Origin: Lithospermum erythrorhizon
Lineage: Eukaryota > Streptophyta > Magnoliopsida > Boraginales > Boraginaceae
Direction: 5' to 3'
DNA: 64,000 nucleotides
Assembly (NCBI GenBank): GCA_019722365.1
Contig: JADFUC010001610.1
Coordinates: forward strand, 496,001-560,000
Shown here in pieces: positions 47,126 to 60,432 of the stretch. Under the pieces are notes generated by a model, which was not told where the DNA came from, searched no databases, and saw only the letters and a program-made list of their open reading frames with translations. The position numbers and the translations under genes are program-made. Every line of letters starts with the position of its first letter. The stretch's first letter is position 1.

Positions 47126-50100
47126 GCCACGACATTTTCGTTATACTTTTTATTTAATATTTTATTTTTTAATTTTTGAAGCGTATCTTGCTTAAATGTC
47201 TTTAACATTATCTCCTAATTCTAATTCAAAATATTTTCCAATTTTACTTTTAATGATAATTTTATATTTTTCATCTTTTAATAGATCCAGAAATTAATAA
47301 TAATTAATATGTAATCGAAAAATATAAATGACAATTATTTTAAATTAGATGTAGTAGTATATATCGATATAAATAAGGATTTGATGAGTGAGCGTCTTTG
47401 AAAAGATTAAAAAATCGTTAAATAGAAATAACGAAAATTAATAAATCTGAAAATATATAAGTATCAGAACAATATCCCGTAATAAGAGCATAATCAATGA
47501 GGAAAGGTATTTCATCTGGCTGGCGTAATGAACAAATGCGTCCCAGAGTCAACATGTAAATCAATCAGAAATTACTTGAGTTATAGTTACAAGTGATTAG
47601 AGCAACTATCTCAAGGATGTTGGTAGAATATATAAGTTTGTGATCGTAAGGTCTTGAGTTCGATTATTAGGAAGTTTATGTTGAACACGGAAGAATAATA
47701 GAGGAAACTTTGTGTTTAGAAAATCAAACAGTAGCGTCAACCAGGAAGCATTGCAAGCAACGATTCAGCAATAAGTTTATACTACCGTATGTACTAGGAC
47801 TTTTGAGGCAGTGATTAGGGATCTGATGGTTAGAACCGGCCAGCTAGGAAACCTTACAAGCGGTGTTAAAACGAGTGAGGAGAGCGAGTGTCGTAGAAAG
47901 GTGTTTGTTAGTGTTTGTAAAAACGTTGTTCTTGATGATTCAAGGGATGAAGTTGCTCACTTAAATGGGGAAACAGAAATTGAGTGATCAGTCAAATAAA
48001 CACTCGACCTTGATAACCATAACTGCTGAGTAGTTAATGGTATGTGACCTTGAATGCAACAACTTTCAAAGCGGAAGAAAACCAAAGTCTCCAACTTTTG
48101 AGATTGCAAAAATATAATTAGCATATAATAGAGGTGCGATCATGGCTCGAGTTAGGAAGGCATAGAACCTCAGGGAAGGCTGGCCATTTCCCGGACTAAT
48201 GTTTATATTACATATGGCATAAGTTTACTATGACACTCGCATGCACTCAGCATTAGAGCTTTAAGTATTCTCATGAGAAGACACATTTTCATGGTAAAAT
48301 ATTAAAATTATATAAAGTGGACTACATGTTAATCTATCTTCGATGTAGTGCGTTTCCTTTACTAAATTTGCATTCATTTTCCAACAGTCCCCCACATGAA
48401 TCAAAATTAAAGAAAAGTTTTGACATTTGTTTTGGTTGGTGATAAACTACAGCGACCCGACACTTGCATGGGATGAGTGAGCACGAGACCCTTGACGCTT
48501 CCTTGTGTAATGCGCATGTACTTTATAAGCGAGCTGGTAGGTGCGACCCTTGAACCATTCTTTTTACGGTACAACGACATACTACGCATGTATTGACGAT
48601 ACTCATAGGTTCTCATGAGTGTGTCCGGTTTGGCCATGGACACCTGCCTGGTTCTGTGAGATTTCTCGAGAAATGCGCCCTCCTCATTTCTCCTCTAAAA
48701 GCTGACTTCCCTTTGCTTCGCATAGGTGACTTCTCTATCATATAGAGTAACCCGCGATACTCTTCCGCGTGATCCTTTGATCGCTTCCAGAGAGTCATTG
48801 AAGCAAAACTCATCCGGATTCAAGCGGGTATCCTTTATGCTCATCCGAGGAATGGTGAAGGTTAAACCCCCCACCGATTGATTTAACTATGATTAATTAG
48901 GTTGTCCATTCTGAGCACTGATTCAGGGATCTGGTCGACTTGGTTGGGTTTCCCTTAACATGTCGATGGGCTTGATCCATTCATTTTGATGTTTCAACTG
49001 GTTCTCTATTTAAAGCCTTTACTGGTTAGCGGATCAATATTTCTCTTTGATGCCATACCCAATCAATAGTGATAACTCGATTGAGATTAATTGCCTAATG
49101 TGTGCATTATGTCTCAGGCCATGTGTAGAGTGATTTACCGTTATACATATGACTTTATTGCCGTTAATTGACTATACGTAACCCATGCAAATTGGCGGCA
49201 CACCTGTGCTTTCCATTCGGGGAATCTCCTCGAAAGCCAAAATCGTGCCTCTTCTACATTGTCAATGCTATAAATTCCGATCTCATAGTGGATGGCGATT
49301 CTGGGGACTTCGAGGCAATTTTAAGTGAGAACATATCCACTTGTTGATTTCGATCTTCATATGGATATCCAATTGGCATATTTGTATCTTAGGGCGGCGG
49401 TTATCTTGTAGCTCACGACCATAATCTACAATATCTCGAAATATCTAAAGTACTCGTATTGTGGCTTTCTGATGATAAGAGCTAAGATTGTAAATATATC
49501 TACTCAACTCCTGGTGAGCAATATCGAACAGTCAGAGCTCATTAGATACATGGACTCACATTATTTGAGCGTACTCGGTTGTGACACACTTTCTCCTTTA
49601 TTCTTGTTGAGTCTTGACTTATGTCTACTCGGGTTTGACATTTCTTAAATCCCTTTCTTGAACTAGCAGTATCGTGTCAATATAGTGGAGTGCGGCTCGA
49701 GACTTCTTCATATTGATTCTCATGATTTTACCCCCAAAATGGCGTTAAGCATGTCCACTTATCTTTCATGTCAAATTTATCCATTCAACATGTCTTTGGT
49801 ATATTGTATCATTTGTGATTGCTCCCCGATAATGACATGCATCAACATAGAGGCATAATATGATATCCATCTCTTGTGGTCTTCAACGTAGACACCTTAT
49901 CACACTCATTTATTTTAAAGCCATTCGACAACACGGTTACATAAATTTCTCCATTGCTTTTGGTGCTTGTTTTAAGCTATACAAGATTTTTTACAATCTA
50001 AAAAAACCTCCTTTCACAGAAACTTTAAATCCTTGAGGTTGTTCCATATAGATTTCTTCATCTAAATCTCCTTTGAAATGCCGTTTAAACATCGTCACAG

Positions 50101-52147
50101 TGTACCAAATTAGCATAAGCGGCAATTGCCAATATCCTACCGATATGGATGAATTCAGTATTTGGTGGTAAGTATCAAAATAGTCTAGTTCCTCCTTTTT
50201 AATGATTACCACGGATGACTAGCCTACATACTGTGCTATCAATTCTTCTAAAATTGGTCTTATGCTACTTCATAAAAGTCCATTTTGACTTAAGAGGCTT
50301 GCACCGGTAGGAAGATCAATAATTCCAGTGTGTTTTGTGAAATTGAATCAATCTCACTTTAGATTGCTCATCCATAAAGGGCCTTCAAGCCCCGAAGATA
50401 CTACTTCACCAGTAAGTTAGAGTTCCTTTTCCTGCAATCATAAAATAGACAGAAAGACCTTTACTCATCTTGCCTTACTTTTACTTCATCAGGGTTCAAA
50501 CTCAATTTCTCGCTTGGAATATCTTCATTTATAGTCTTGACTCTATCAACATTATAAATCCTCTTTGGTCAAATGCTGCATGAGTACTCCTAGAAGAGCT
50601 TAGCCTTTCCTGTTGATCTAGGGAAAAAACATTCTCGAAAATGTTGCATTTCTAGACTCAAGTATAGTATTTTGTGCACTCTTGGATTTCGATTTATACT
50701 AGGGAGCATATGCATTCTTGTTGTGTGCATATCCAATAAGATAGAATCTTGTCTTGGGTCTATACTAAAACTGCTTGATGGAACCATGACCTTAGCGAGA
50801 ACTTCAAACCTCAAATGATTATAGGTGGGTTTAAAACTAAATAATTCATAAGGCGTCAGCATCTTCATGTTCACAGTACTCTATTCAACAAATAATTTGC
50901 TTCCCCCGTTTGTGGTGGCAATCTGAGAACTTATCAATAGAGAATTCATCATCTGCTTTTAAAGTTCTATTCTTTCTTCTTGCTACCAGTTATACTTTTC
51001 TGTTATACTTTTATTTAATGTTTATTTTTTAATTTTGAATATAAGCTATCTTAAGCCGTCATCTTTAACATTTATCTCTAACCACAATTCAAAATATTTT
51101 TCCAATTTTACTTTTAATGTGATAATTTTATGTTTTCATTTTTTAATTGTCAAAATTATTAATAGTCAAATATATGTACATGAAAATATAAATGACAATT
51201 ATTTTGAATTAGATGTAGTAAGTATATCGATACTAAATAGGATTTGATAATTGAGCATCTTGAAAGATTAAAAAAAAATAGATAAATAAAAAGTATAACG
51301 AAAAGAATAATCTAGTATTATAGAGTATCCACAGACTGTGTTATCCATTAATAAAACATAATCAATAGAGGAAAATTATTTCTGTAAGACAAAATCGTGA
51401 GTCATACATATAAATCAAATAAAATTATAACACAAGTTATAGTTACGATGATTAGGCAGTATACCGAGGTGAGTTGGTAGAATATATGAACTTGGCGATA
51501 AAGTGCTGAGGATTAGGTATGTAGGAAGTTTATATTTGAACACGGAAGAATAAGGCTTTAATTTGAAAATCAAGCAAGTGGCAGTCAAAATAGAGACACA
51601 GCAAAGCCATGATTTCATGACTTGATTTGCTCCCCAGTTAAGATAATGGTTGACAACATTTCTGGCGTGTTCAGGAAGCGAGAGTATCGCAAAAAGAAAA
51701 TTGTTTGTTTGTGTTTTATAAAAACTGTTGTTCTTGATGATTGAGGATGATTGCTCCACTTAAATGAGAGTAGAAGGGGTGGTGATGGTCAACTCGCTTT
51801 ACTCCAACAAATAGCGGCAATTCTGGGTAAGTTAATGAATTATATGGAGCTCTGACATAACTCAGCGGAATAAAACCAAGTCTCAACTTTGCAGGATTTT
51901 ATATAATGGCATATAATAGAGTCTGATAAGCAAAAACTTGAGAGTTCGAGAAGGCCTCCCAAAGACCACTCGAGGCCCGCTCAGTTCATGTTTTCTTCCT
52001 TTATATGAGTTTCTATTTGGGAGCATGTCTTGGCAGTGGAAGCATTATTCTCGTGAGAAGACATTCTTCATGCTTAAAATGACCCATTATATATAGAGTG
52101 GGTATATTAAATCTATCTTAATCTATTTTTAATTCATTTTTCCAGGT
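47126..52147 (-). mobile_element. Truncated Ty1/copia retrotransposon with two diverged LTRs
   Basis: Two long direct repeats lie at about 47126-48386 and 50994-52147, both with CAAAATATTTTCCAATTTTA or near forms, AAATGACAATTATTTT.AATTAG, TTGTTCTTGATGATT and GTGGAC/GTGGGT-type blocks. The coding strand is minus. GTGGGGGACTGTTGGAAAA at 48386 is a polypurine tract followed by the TGTTGG LTR start. The interior (48387-50993) has only fragments. Integrase C-terminal text lies at about 50874-50590 (TPYELFSFKPTYNHLR...LAKVMV) and reverse transcriptase text at about 50212-49991 (FKRHFKGDLDEEIYMEQPQG). Further RT text at about 49870-49690 carries LCLYVDA in place of the catalytic YVDD. gag, protease and the integrase core are gone. 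The element is dead. Confidence 0.88.
49690..50874 (-). pseudogene. Copia integrase-reverse transcriptase remnant
   Basis: The minus-strand pieces are in correct pol order: integrase C-terminal region, a spacer, the RT segment with EEIYMEQPQGFKV, then the LCLYVDA segment. Stops and shifts separate them, and the second catalytic Asp of YVDD is replaced. The integrase piece starts only about 120 bp from the 5' LTR border, so everything upstream in the polyprotein was deleted. Confidence 0.8.
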
Positions 52148-54920
52148 CTTCCTAGCAACTTTAGTAGAGCTACAATGTCTGAGAACTGCATGTGATCTTG
52201 GTTCTGATATGACTTGCATGTTATTCGTGAAATGTATCCCAAATGGCTATTTCATGAGTATTTATTACTTGGTCTTCAATTACAAAAGTAATCAGAGCAA
52301 ATATTGGAAAAGACATTAGTGGAATAAAACATCAACTTAATATTGGAAAGAAAAAATAAATCATCAAGATTATTTAACATTAAAGGAAGGAAACCGATGG
52401 GAGTACGTTTAAAGTCTAATCAATCAAGAATTACCAAGATTGTTTTCCTTTTCAAGTATGCAATTACCTACTAAGAATAATTCAAGTACAAAACCCACAA
52501 AATTACTTGCCCTTTTCAAGTTAGCTAAATTCTAGAAGAATTCAATCAAATAAAATTCAAGTAACAACAACTATAACAAAACAAAACAAAACAAAAAGAT
52601 AACAACAATAGCGTGTCTACACGCTGGCTGGCTTTTCAAAGGCAGTCAACCAATTCAAAGGTGTCATTGAAATATTCCACTACTAAAGAGGTCTAAAGGA
52701 GGCTTCAATTCTCTTAAAGCACTGTGTGTGCCCACAACAATTTGACATCATATTATATAATACTAGGTAATTGATAATAATGTGAGTAGGTCATCTAGTA
52801 TAGGTTTTCTTTGATTTGAAATATAAGTCGAAAGAATAAAAGTAGACAAGAAAAAATATGAGAATATTAGCACTATTATCATCAAGTAAAATAATATTTG
52901 TATGTTCGTTTAAGTGCTCTCCCTTTCTCACCACTCGCAATCACTATTGGTACTTGCATTGAATTGGTCGGTTGAAATGTTTGGAGAAATGACTTGGTAT
53001 CACTTGTAGTGGAACCAATCAATAAACGTAACCTATCAAAAATTGGTGCATTTCTTACCTTTTTGTCTCTTACAATGTACAGCTCCCAAATTGTTAGAAA
53101 CTTTGAATAATCCATTACTTGTATGAACATTATAAATTTCTCTTTACCCAAAGTTTAGTATTACTTGTTTTTATTAAAATTCAGGGGAGACTATATACTG
53201 GGATTATATTATAAAATAAAATAGTATCTCCAATGTTAAAGACATGTTTTCATTGTAATATTAATCTTACTGACTTGTTTAGTTTAAGAGGAGAAAAAAA
53301 AAATGGAATGAATTGAAACATGTATCTATTTAATTACATATTTATGTTCAATTCATACACATGTCACAACTCACAAAATATTCAAAATTAACCGATGTAA
53401 TATATCTCAACCAAATTGAAGATTTAAGTTATTGCATGGACAACAGCATATATTATCCCAGTAGAAACATACAATAAATGAATTAAGAAAAATTGTTGGA
53501 AATAAATCCAGTGGCATGGGTAGGTGATGTCTTCTAGCTACCCTGAGAACAAGTCGCTCATAACGAATATGATGTGGCTGGTTTGACATGTAGTGATATG
53601 TGATATATATTGCTTGCTGACTGCACCGTCTGCACTCATCTTTATAGTTTCTACTATAGTTAGTTATATCTTATGATCATTTTCTTAATCGGATATTAGT
53701 CAATTCACTTGGTTTGCCAAAACAAGTTACTATAGTCGGGTTCAAATTTTGCTCTTCGGATCATGTATCATTTCATTCAATGTTATTTTTTATATACACC
53801 AACAAATTTGTATAGGCTGTACTACATATCGATAGTTAGTTGATTTACTATCCTAAGACCGTAAAACGGCAATCAAACCAATGAGCCGATTTAAACCGGT
53901 TTCATCAACGTACTCATTTCATATCAAAAATCGAATTGGATAGAGTCGGAAAAAGATCCGAAATAGTACAAAGTGAGTCTGTAAGTTCATTAGGAATTGA
54001 ATTGAATAGACTCAAGATCTAAATGACTCTATTCATAGTCTATTCGAGTAATTAGGATCTACTCAAAACCGAATTAGATCTCACAAAAAAGCGAGGATCA
54101 TGTGCCTAGATACTAAATAGGGCCCTCTACTAATATTTTTTTATATGTAAAATAAATAATCCATATTAATTTAAAAATCGGTTTAAATTCAATAGACTAT
54201 TCCGAACATTCATTCAAGAGCTCCTTTTTGAGAATTTTCTAGCTCTTCAATTCTCTTTTTTTTCTTACGCTTTTCATCATATCCGGAGTCATATTTTCTA
54301 GTTCTAGGTAACATAACTAAAGGCTAATGATGACAAAACGATAGATTATGGATTTATGGATAGAAACAACTTGAGATTATTTCTTCAAATAATGAACACT
54401 TATGTAAATGATTCTTCCTCTAATAAGAAATAAATGGATGCACCATTGTTAGTATTAAATAAAATTTAATATATCGAAATTATGCATAATTCAATATAAA
54501 ATCTCCTAAAAAAATTAGCGATGATATATTAATAACAGGGGAATCCCCTAAAAAAAATTACAATTCAATCGATTAAGTAATAAAATCTTGAATTTGCCTT
54601 GGCTGAAAGAATCAATCCAAACAAAGGAAAAGGATCGGCGGGCGGTAAATCGTCGAATCACGCCATTGGGGAACACGTCCATTCTGGTGGTCGAGAAACC
54701 AACTGACATCTTTGAAGTAAGAGTTCGTTAGGTGCGATCCATTGACTATTGGGTGTCGGGCCCCCAATGATGAGGCACCGTGTAAATGACCAGGCGCTGC
54801 CTGCCGGGCCTACTCACCAACAATTTACATCTATAACTCAGATAAAAAATTATTTGACTATTGTAGATTTATACTCCATCTATTTGATTTGCAATAACTT
54901 TTTGTTTAACTGAAATAATA
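52148..54920. other. Intergenic, no gene supported
   Basis: Minus-strand frames at 52882-53151 and 53407-53589 have no family signature. 53860-54130 is rich in AACCGG, GAATTGGA and GACTC-type motifs. 54640-54830 is GC-richer than its surroundings; I do not recognise it. Confidence 0.4.
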
Positions 54921-55161
54921 CTCCTCAATCCCAATAATGATTGTCAGCTTTTCACTTTACTTTTCATAGTTGAACTTTGACCGTAGATATTTTTGTATTT
55001 TATAATATTTGATAAGAAAAATATATCCATGGAAAAAATTTAACTTTTATTTTTATTGATATATTTTTCTTAAAATAATATAAAATACAAATAAAAAAAT
55101 ATCTGCGATCGAAGTTCAGCCTCATGAAAAGTCAAAGTGGATCGCTGTGGGATGAAGGCTA
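54919..55161. mobile_element. Stowaway-like MITE with long inverted repeats and TA duplication
   Basis: The left end is CTCCTCAATCCCAATAATGA. The right end on the other strand is CTTCATCCCACAGCGATCCA. Both are flanked by TA (54919-54920 and 55160-55161). Inside, AGATATTTTTGTATTTTATA faces TATAAAATACAAATAAAAAA with GATATATTT arms, so most of the 239 bp can fold into one hairpin. Confidence 0.75.
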
Positions 55162-57850
55162 TTACTAATAACCTTAATTGAATTAAGGTATGAAAAGTAA
55201 TAATTTTCATAGTCAAATTAGTAAACTAAAGGAAAACAATTTTCCATCTTGGGCTCGGCTCAGAGTAGTCTCACTTGCGGTCACGTTGGTCACCCGACGT
55301 GAGTATTATTGAGGATTTAAGGATTTGGATAATAGATCTATTACAGCAATATTGTCACTAATTTGGGCTTCTATGCGGCTGTGCCCCTCGACTCAGTATC
55401 AATCAATACAGTTAATCCATCTATTCGTCCTTTGGCATTTATATTCCAATTTTACTCAATAATCTTTACATTCAAATTGTGTGAGAATAAGTGTATTTTT
55501 ATTTTCAATTAAGATCAAACATCAGAAAGTATAGTTAATTAAACACCAAAAAATCATATACATTCTATATTTATCACATTGCACTGTAGTTATTTGGCTT
55601 GTAATAATTGCATTTGTTGTCTTAGAAAACACTTCAATAATTCATTTTATTTGATGTTTAGGTTTCAAATGGAAATTTTGATCATGAATAAATTATTTAT
55701 TTATTATGAAAATATTTGTGAAAACAAATTCAATTGTCAATCAAATCTTTAATATAAAAATCGAAAACGTTAATTAAAATTAGTTGAAGGAAGTATAAAA
55801 TAAGTCTTTGATCTCTTTAACGATTAAATTAACTATCTTCATTTTCAAATATATAAGTGTATAGATTAGAGTAAGACCAAAATCGACATTGTCTATGTAT
55901 TTTTTTAAACTAAATTATGTAATAGTTGAAAATCATTAGGACCAAATCCACAACACTTGTCAATACATGACAAAAGTTGAAACTATTATAATTTTAAGGA
56001 CTAAAGTACAAATACCCCTAAATAAATACATTGATTAAAATATTGTAACTATTTCTCCTACCCTTAAATATCAATTGTCTTCTTCAATATGGAATTGCGT
56101 ATCTTTCCGCGAAACCTTGGCGACTTTATTTGGACTATTATTTTGGGACTTTGGTATAATCGAGCTTCTTGACCTTCATCAGCCATGACAAAACAAGTAA
56201 TTAACTTATTATTTAATGTACATACTTGTATGGTTAATTATACAAGGCTTTGTGATTTTGACATCTTCATATGTGAAAGTGACTCCATATATTTTAACAA
56301 GCTTGACAATTTGGATACGAGTCTACCATATCACTGTGGATCCACCATCATGAAATGACCATAAATTAAATTTTCGGAAAGGATACAATTCTTTTTAAAG
56401 AGGCTCTTCCTAGATGGGATCTGGGGTCCAGTTGTACATGCTTCTTTTTCTATGGTAACATATAGAATCATCACGAATTGATTGATGTGAGGCGAGTTCT
56501 ACTCAGTAATAGTAATATGACATCATTTGAGTCAAACTATGTGTCTAGGATCATTAGTACAAGTAAATATGCTAATTTACTTTTTCTAATCCCTATTTAG
56601 TGCAAAATTGTAAATAATTGAAAACAGAGTTGGATTGTAATAGTTGAAATGATTTATCGATAGTTTGGCTATACAACAACATACATTGTTACTTTTAAAA
56701 GTGTGCCCGTGGAAGTGTCTTAAATTTAATGTGTTAATATTCAAATTATTGCTAGTGTGCTACTCCTTTAGATTTTCCACAACAAACCATATCTTAAGCT
56801 TTCTTGAATTCTACTTGGTCCAAAGTAGTGTTACGTTTTGCATAAACATAATTTGGTTTATAACAAGTCATTTCTCATTATCTATAGTACGAAGAGTTCA
56901 ATGCTAGTATTTTAGAGTAGGTTGATAGGATGATACTTGTGATCAGGTAACATATACCCAAAACCAAAACGATGAGAGTAAAAATGTTTAAGCACAAGGT
57001 TGAAATCCATTCTTAATCACAATAGCCAAGTCATAATAGTAGTTATGAATGTTATCCCCTCAAAGTAACTTCCTAATAAGGCATAATTATAATAAATTGG
57101 TTTCTAATGTGATTCGCCCGTTTTACGGAATCAATTAAATTCTTAATTTTAATATTTTGGTTACGGCTGATTGACTGCGGAGCACATCCCTTCTACTTGT
57201 AGTTTAGCGAGTGAAAATCGTCATAAGGTATGATTCAGCGTGGTTTATGTTTGGGAATATCCGAGTCAATTATCTTATCTTGATCGGCGATTGATCTCAG
57301 CAGTCGTTGTATTGCGAAAGTGAGACCGGAGACCTACACTTTGAGACCTCCAGGCAGTCAGTCGGTCGAGGTTCGAAATAAAGGAATAAGTACTAAAAAG
57401 AGCGAGGAATTTGCTCATTCGCCAAATAATGTTATAGTACCGGTATTTATAGAGGTAGTACAGGATGATATTGAGCTTAAGTTGGACTGCTAGTTGTGCG
57501 ATACGTATCCATGTACTCCCTGAAATGGACTGGAACTGTACCAGGGTGATCAGGGTCGTACACTCTCTAATACAAACCGATTAGCCAATAAGTATATACA
57601 TGTTATGCCCATATCATAACATGATTGTTATGAGAAATTATTACAATCACATTTTGAAGTAATAATTGTAACTTAAAATTATTAGTACAAGAAATTAAGA
57701 GTTTGGCTCCGTCAAAAGAATCTTCCATTACTCTAAAAACAAAAAATCTTGTTTGTATGATTTGGCATTTTGTAAAACCCAAATTGTTTAATATTAGAAG
57801 AGGATTAAAAAAACTCACAACTTACTATGAATATTGACCATTTCTTCCAT
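55162..57850. other. Intergenic and upstream region of the ERF gene
   Basis: AT-rich. No gene is supported; the frame at 56665-56907 has no signature. A GC-richer stretch at about 57220-57420 is unexplained. Confidence 0.45.
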
Positions 57851-57857
57851 TGTAATC

Positions 57858-57867
57858 TATATATACA
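57858..57867 (+). promoter_or_regulatory. Probable TATA box of the ERF gene
   Basis: CTATATATAC lies about 95-100 bp upstream of the start codon, followed by a CA-rich leader. Confidence 0.5.
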
Positions 57868-57959
57868 AGCCATAATAACACATTACTCAACTCATAAAAA
57901 ATAACTAGACCTAAGTAGAGAAAAGAAACAAACACCACCCACAAATATCAATATTCATA

Positions 57960-59099
57960 ATGGCTAGAAAAAGAAAGTCAAGTGAAGTGGTAGATGAGCA
58001 AACTTCAGCTGAAGAAAGCAGTGCAGCTTGGGATGAGATTATCAAAGAAGCGGAGACCACTGCCGCCTTAGGAGTCGTCCGGAGAGCTCGTAAGAGATTC
58101 ATCGGTGTCCGGCAAAGGCCATCAGGAAGATGGGTGGCTGAAATAAAGGATACAATACAGAAAATAAGAGTGTGGTTAGGTACATTTGACACAGCTGAAG
58201 AAGCAGCAAGAGCCTATGATGAGGCTGCTTGTTTGCTTCGTGGAGCTAATACTCGAACAAATTTTTGGTCGTCTTCTTCATCATCGTCATCATCTTCTTC
58301 CTCTTCCACCAAATCTGCTTTACCTTCAAAGATTACAAACCTTTTACTAAGTAAACTCAAAGCAAGAAACAGGTCCATTGTCATGGCAGCTTCTTCATCT
58401 ACCCAAAATTTAACCGAAAAAGAGCATCAAAACCAACATGAAGAACATAAAAACGAGTCTTTTCAAGAATCAGAAACACAATTTACTGATTTCATCAATG
58501 ACCCTGAAGATTTCATGGCTGAAAACTACATTCCTGCTAGCACAAGCAGTGAATCATATATAAGTCAAGAAGATAATCTTGAAGTAACAGAATTGAACTT
58601 AGAGTACAACTGGAGTGACATGGTTCAATTACTAAACAACAATAGGATTATTCAACAAGATGTTGAAGAAGAACAGACCAGCTTGAGAGACAGTTTAAAT
58701 CTTGAATTTGTCGATGAGATTGGATCATATGATTTTTCCCCTTTTGAGATTGCTGAAGAACTAGTGAAACAACCTATGGAGCAAAACTACGAAGATGAAC
58801 CGATGAGTTTGAGTGAAGCTGTTAAGAGGATGAATTATGAAAGGAAGTTTTCAGCTTCATTTTATGCATTTAGTGGCATAACTGAGTGTCTTAAGCTCAA
58901 GATCAAATCAGGGAGTGCAATGCAGAGGGAGAGATCTGATCAATTGAGCAGATTGCGTGAGGCGTGCAATAAGAAGAAACAGGACACCAAATCCGAAACG
59001 CAACATTTGGAACGAGATAAGGGGGAAGAAAATTCATCATGTTCAACTGGAACAGGGGAAAGTGAACTTGCATTTTGGAGCGAACTAGCACCCCTTTAA
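57960..59099 (+). CDS. RAP2-11-like: AP2/ERF transcription factor, RAP2.11/ERN-like
   Basis: A single exon encodes 379 residues. Basic text at the N-terminus (MARKRKSS) may be a nuclear signal. The AP2/ERF domain covers about residues 46-103. It begins [19 protein letters not shown] and includes [20 protein letters not shown] and [17 protein letters not shown]. The [14 protein letters not shown] and [13 protein letters not shown] forms are typical of the RAP2.11/ERN group, not of DREB or SHN proteins. A run of 13 Ser follows at about 104-116. Near the C-terminus [14 protein letters not shown] is another conserved block of this group. Arabidopsis RAP2.11 acts in the low-potassium response, and legume ERN proteins act in nodulation. 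The role here is not known. The stop codon has been replaced by a SINE insertion (see that entry), without change in length. Confidence 0.95.
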   Translation: MARKRKSSEVVDEQTSAEESSAAWDEIIKEAETTAALGVVRRARKRFIGVRQRPSGRWVAEIKDTIQKIRVWLGTFDTAEEAARAYDEAACLLRGANTRTNFWSSSSSSSSSSSSSTKSALPSKITNLLLSKLKARNRSIVMAASSSTQNLTEKEHQNQHEEHKNESFQESETQFTDFINDPEDFMAENYIPASTSSESYISQEDNLEVTELNLEYNWSDMVQLLNNNRIIQQDVEEEQTSLRDSLNLEFVDEIGSYDFSPFEIAEELVKQPMEQNYEDEPMSLSEAVKRMNYERKFSASFYAFSGITECLKLKIKSGSAMQRERSDQLSRLREACNKKKQDTKSETQHLERDKGEENSSCSTGTGESELAFWSELAPL

Positions 59100-59313
59100 A
59101 GGTTGAAACCATCGACCTAAGAGCCCTACGCTATACATGTCCTAGAGCTATGTAGGAGGTAAATCGCGAGACATGCTTCGACTGACCAGTATACTGATAG
59201 TTCTCCATAAACCAGAGGTTGCTCCTAGGAGGAGTCAAACCCACATCGCAATGAAAGGTCAGAAATGTCACAACAACTTACGGACTCTTTACCAGTCTAA
59301 CTAGCACCCCTTT
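59083..59313 (-). mobile_element. tRNA-derived SINE inserted at the ERF stop codon, 15-bp target-site duplications
   Basis: The body at 59098-59298 is flanked by perfect 15-bp copies of AACTAGCACCCCTTT at 59083-59097 and 59299-59313. Read on the minus strand it begins ACTGGTAAAGAGTCCGTAAG and has GTGGGTTTGACTCC about 50 bp in, a good pol III B box (GGTTCGANNCC type). The first copy of the duplication holds the last codons of the ERF gene. After the right copy the text continues TTTGATTTT, so the original stop was TGA. The present TAA uses one base of the duplication and two of the SINE. Confidence 0.88.
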
Positions 59314-60432
59314 GATTTTATTAACTGATGCTTATCTATTTACTAGTTCATGTAATTTGAAGTCTCAGGTGAGCCTTGATGTAAAGAAGCATGCATTTTC
59401 TTTCATAACCAAGTAAAAATATAATTTGCTCCAATGTAATAGGCCTAATTGTTAGATATATGCCCCTTAGCCCCTAGACTCCTTGTCAACTGCAGCTTCA
59501 AGTCAAATGTCACCAAACTACAAAGTCATTGGCGTTCACGCTCAACTAAGTGTATCTGATAGAAATCAATAAACGATATATCGTCCCATCTCAATTTCAT
59601 CTAGAAAGTAATTTATTAAGATAATAATTGGATTTACTATTTTCAAGAAGAAAAAAAAATATTAACCAATGAAAATAAGAATATTAAGAGACGAAAGAGA
59701 ATTTTTTTTTAACTTCAATACAAAAATTACATTGATAAAGTAAACGATCAAATATAATGAAACAAGAAGTTTTTGCTAGATGATCAATTAAATTAAGACG
59801 GAAAAACCATTTAACACTACTATAATGTCTTGGAGTTCCAGGGAGGAGTAAATAGCGATAATATCAGAGTAATTTTCAAATCGGTGAGCAAAATTGATTA
59901 AAATGTCTATTTCACCCTTAATATTTAATATGCACTTCTTATATATGGCAAGTAAGATTTATCTTTGGCAAAAGGAGTACATTAGGAATTAAAAAAGAAA
60001 TTGCGCTCGCAATATCACTAGCTAAGTAAATGGGTTTAGATTTCAAAATAAACATTAACACCTTCGTTATCAAAGGCAAAAGTACTAGGAGCTCATACCG
60101 AACAGCAAAACATGGAGGAATAAAAACAAAAAAGTGATTGGGATCTGAAGATGAAGCCAGATTACATACTGTATAAGCTAGCTCTTTGACATCTCACAGT
60201 ACAACTGCAGACAACACAGCTCCTTCCATTCCTTAGTAGTACTCGTGTATGGAAAGGCTGGCAATTTGGTGCAAGAGAAAAACATAAGTTGTGGTATGAT
60301 ATATAAACACATGCCCCTCGAGAAACGTCAGACTCCTGTGCTTACTGGAACTTGTAAAGTTGGAGATTAAGATGCGGAAGATTGGTCCGAGTGTTGAAAA
60401 TATATACAACTTCTTCGGGCAATATTGGAAGA
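59314..60432. other. Region between convergent ERF and SnRK1 genes
   Basis: It probably holds the original 3' UTR of the ERF gene and, at about 60200-60432, the 3' UTR of the minus-strand kinase gene. I see no other gene. Confidence 0.5.

Noticed and set aside
47560..47690. tRNA-like B box (GGTCTTGAGTTCGATT) within the copia LTR
   Set aside because: A related but mutated stretch is in the other LTR, so it is part of the LTR; no separate SINE borders were found.
52882..53151. Minus-strand frame of 89 codons
   Set aside because: Residue composition looks protein-like in part, but I recognise no family and see no splice partner.
57911..58192. Minus-strand frame of 93 codons over the AP2 domain
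   Set aside because: Shadow of the ERF gene on the other strand.
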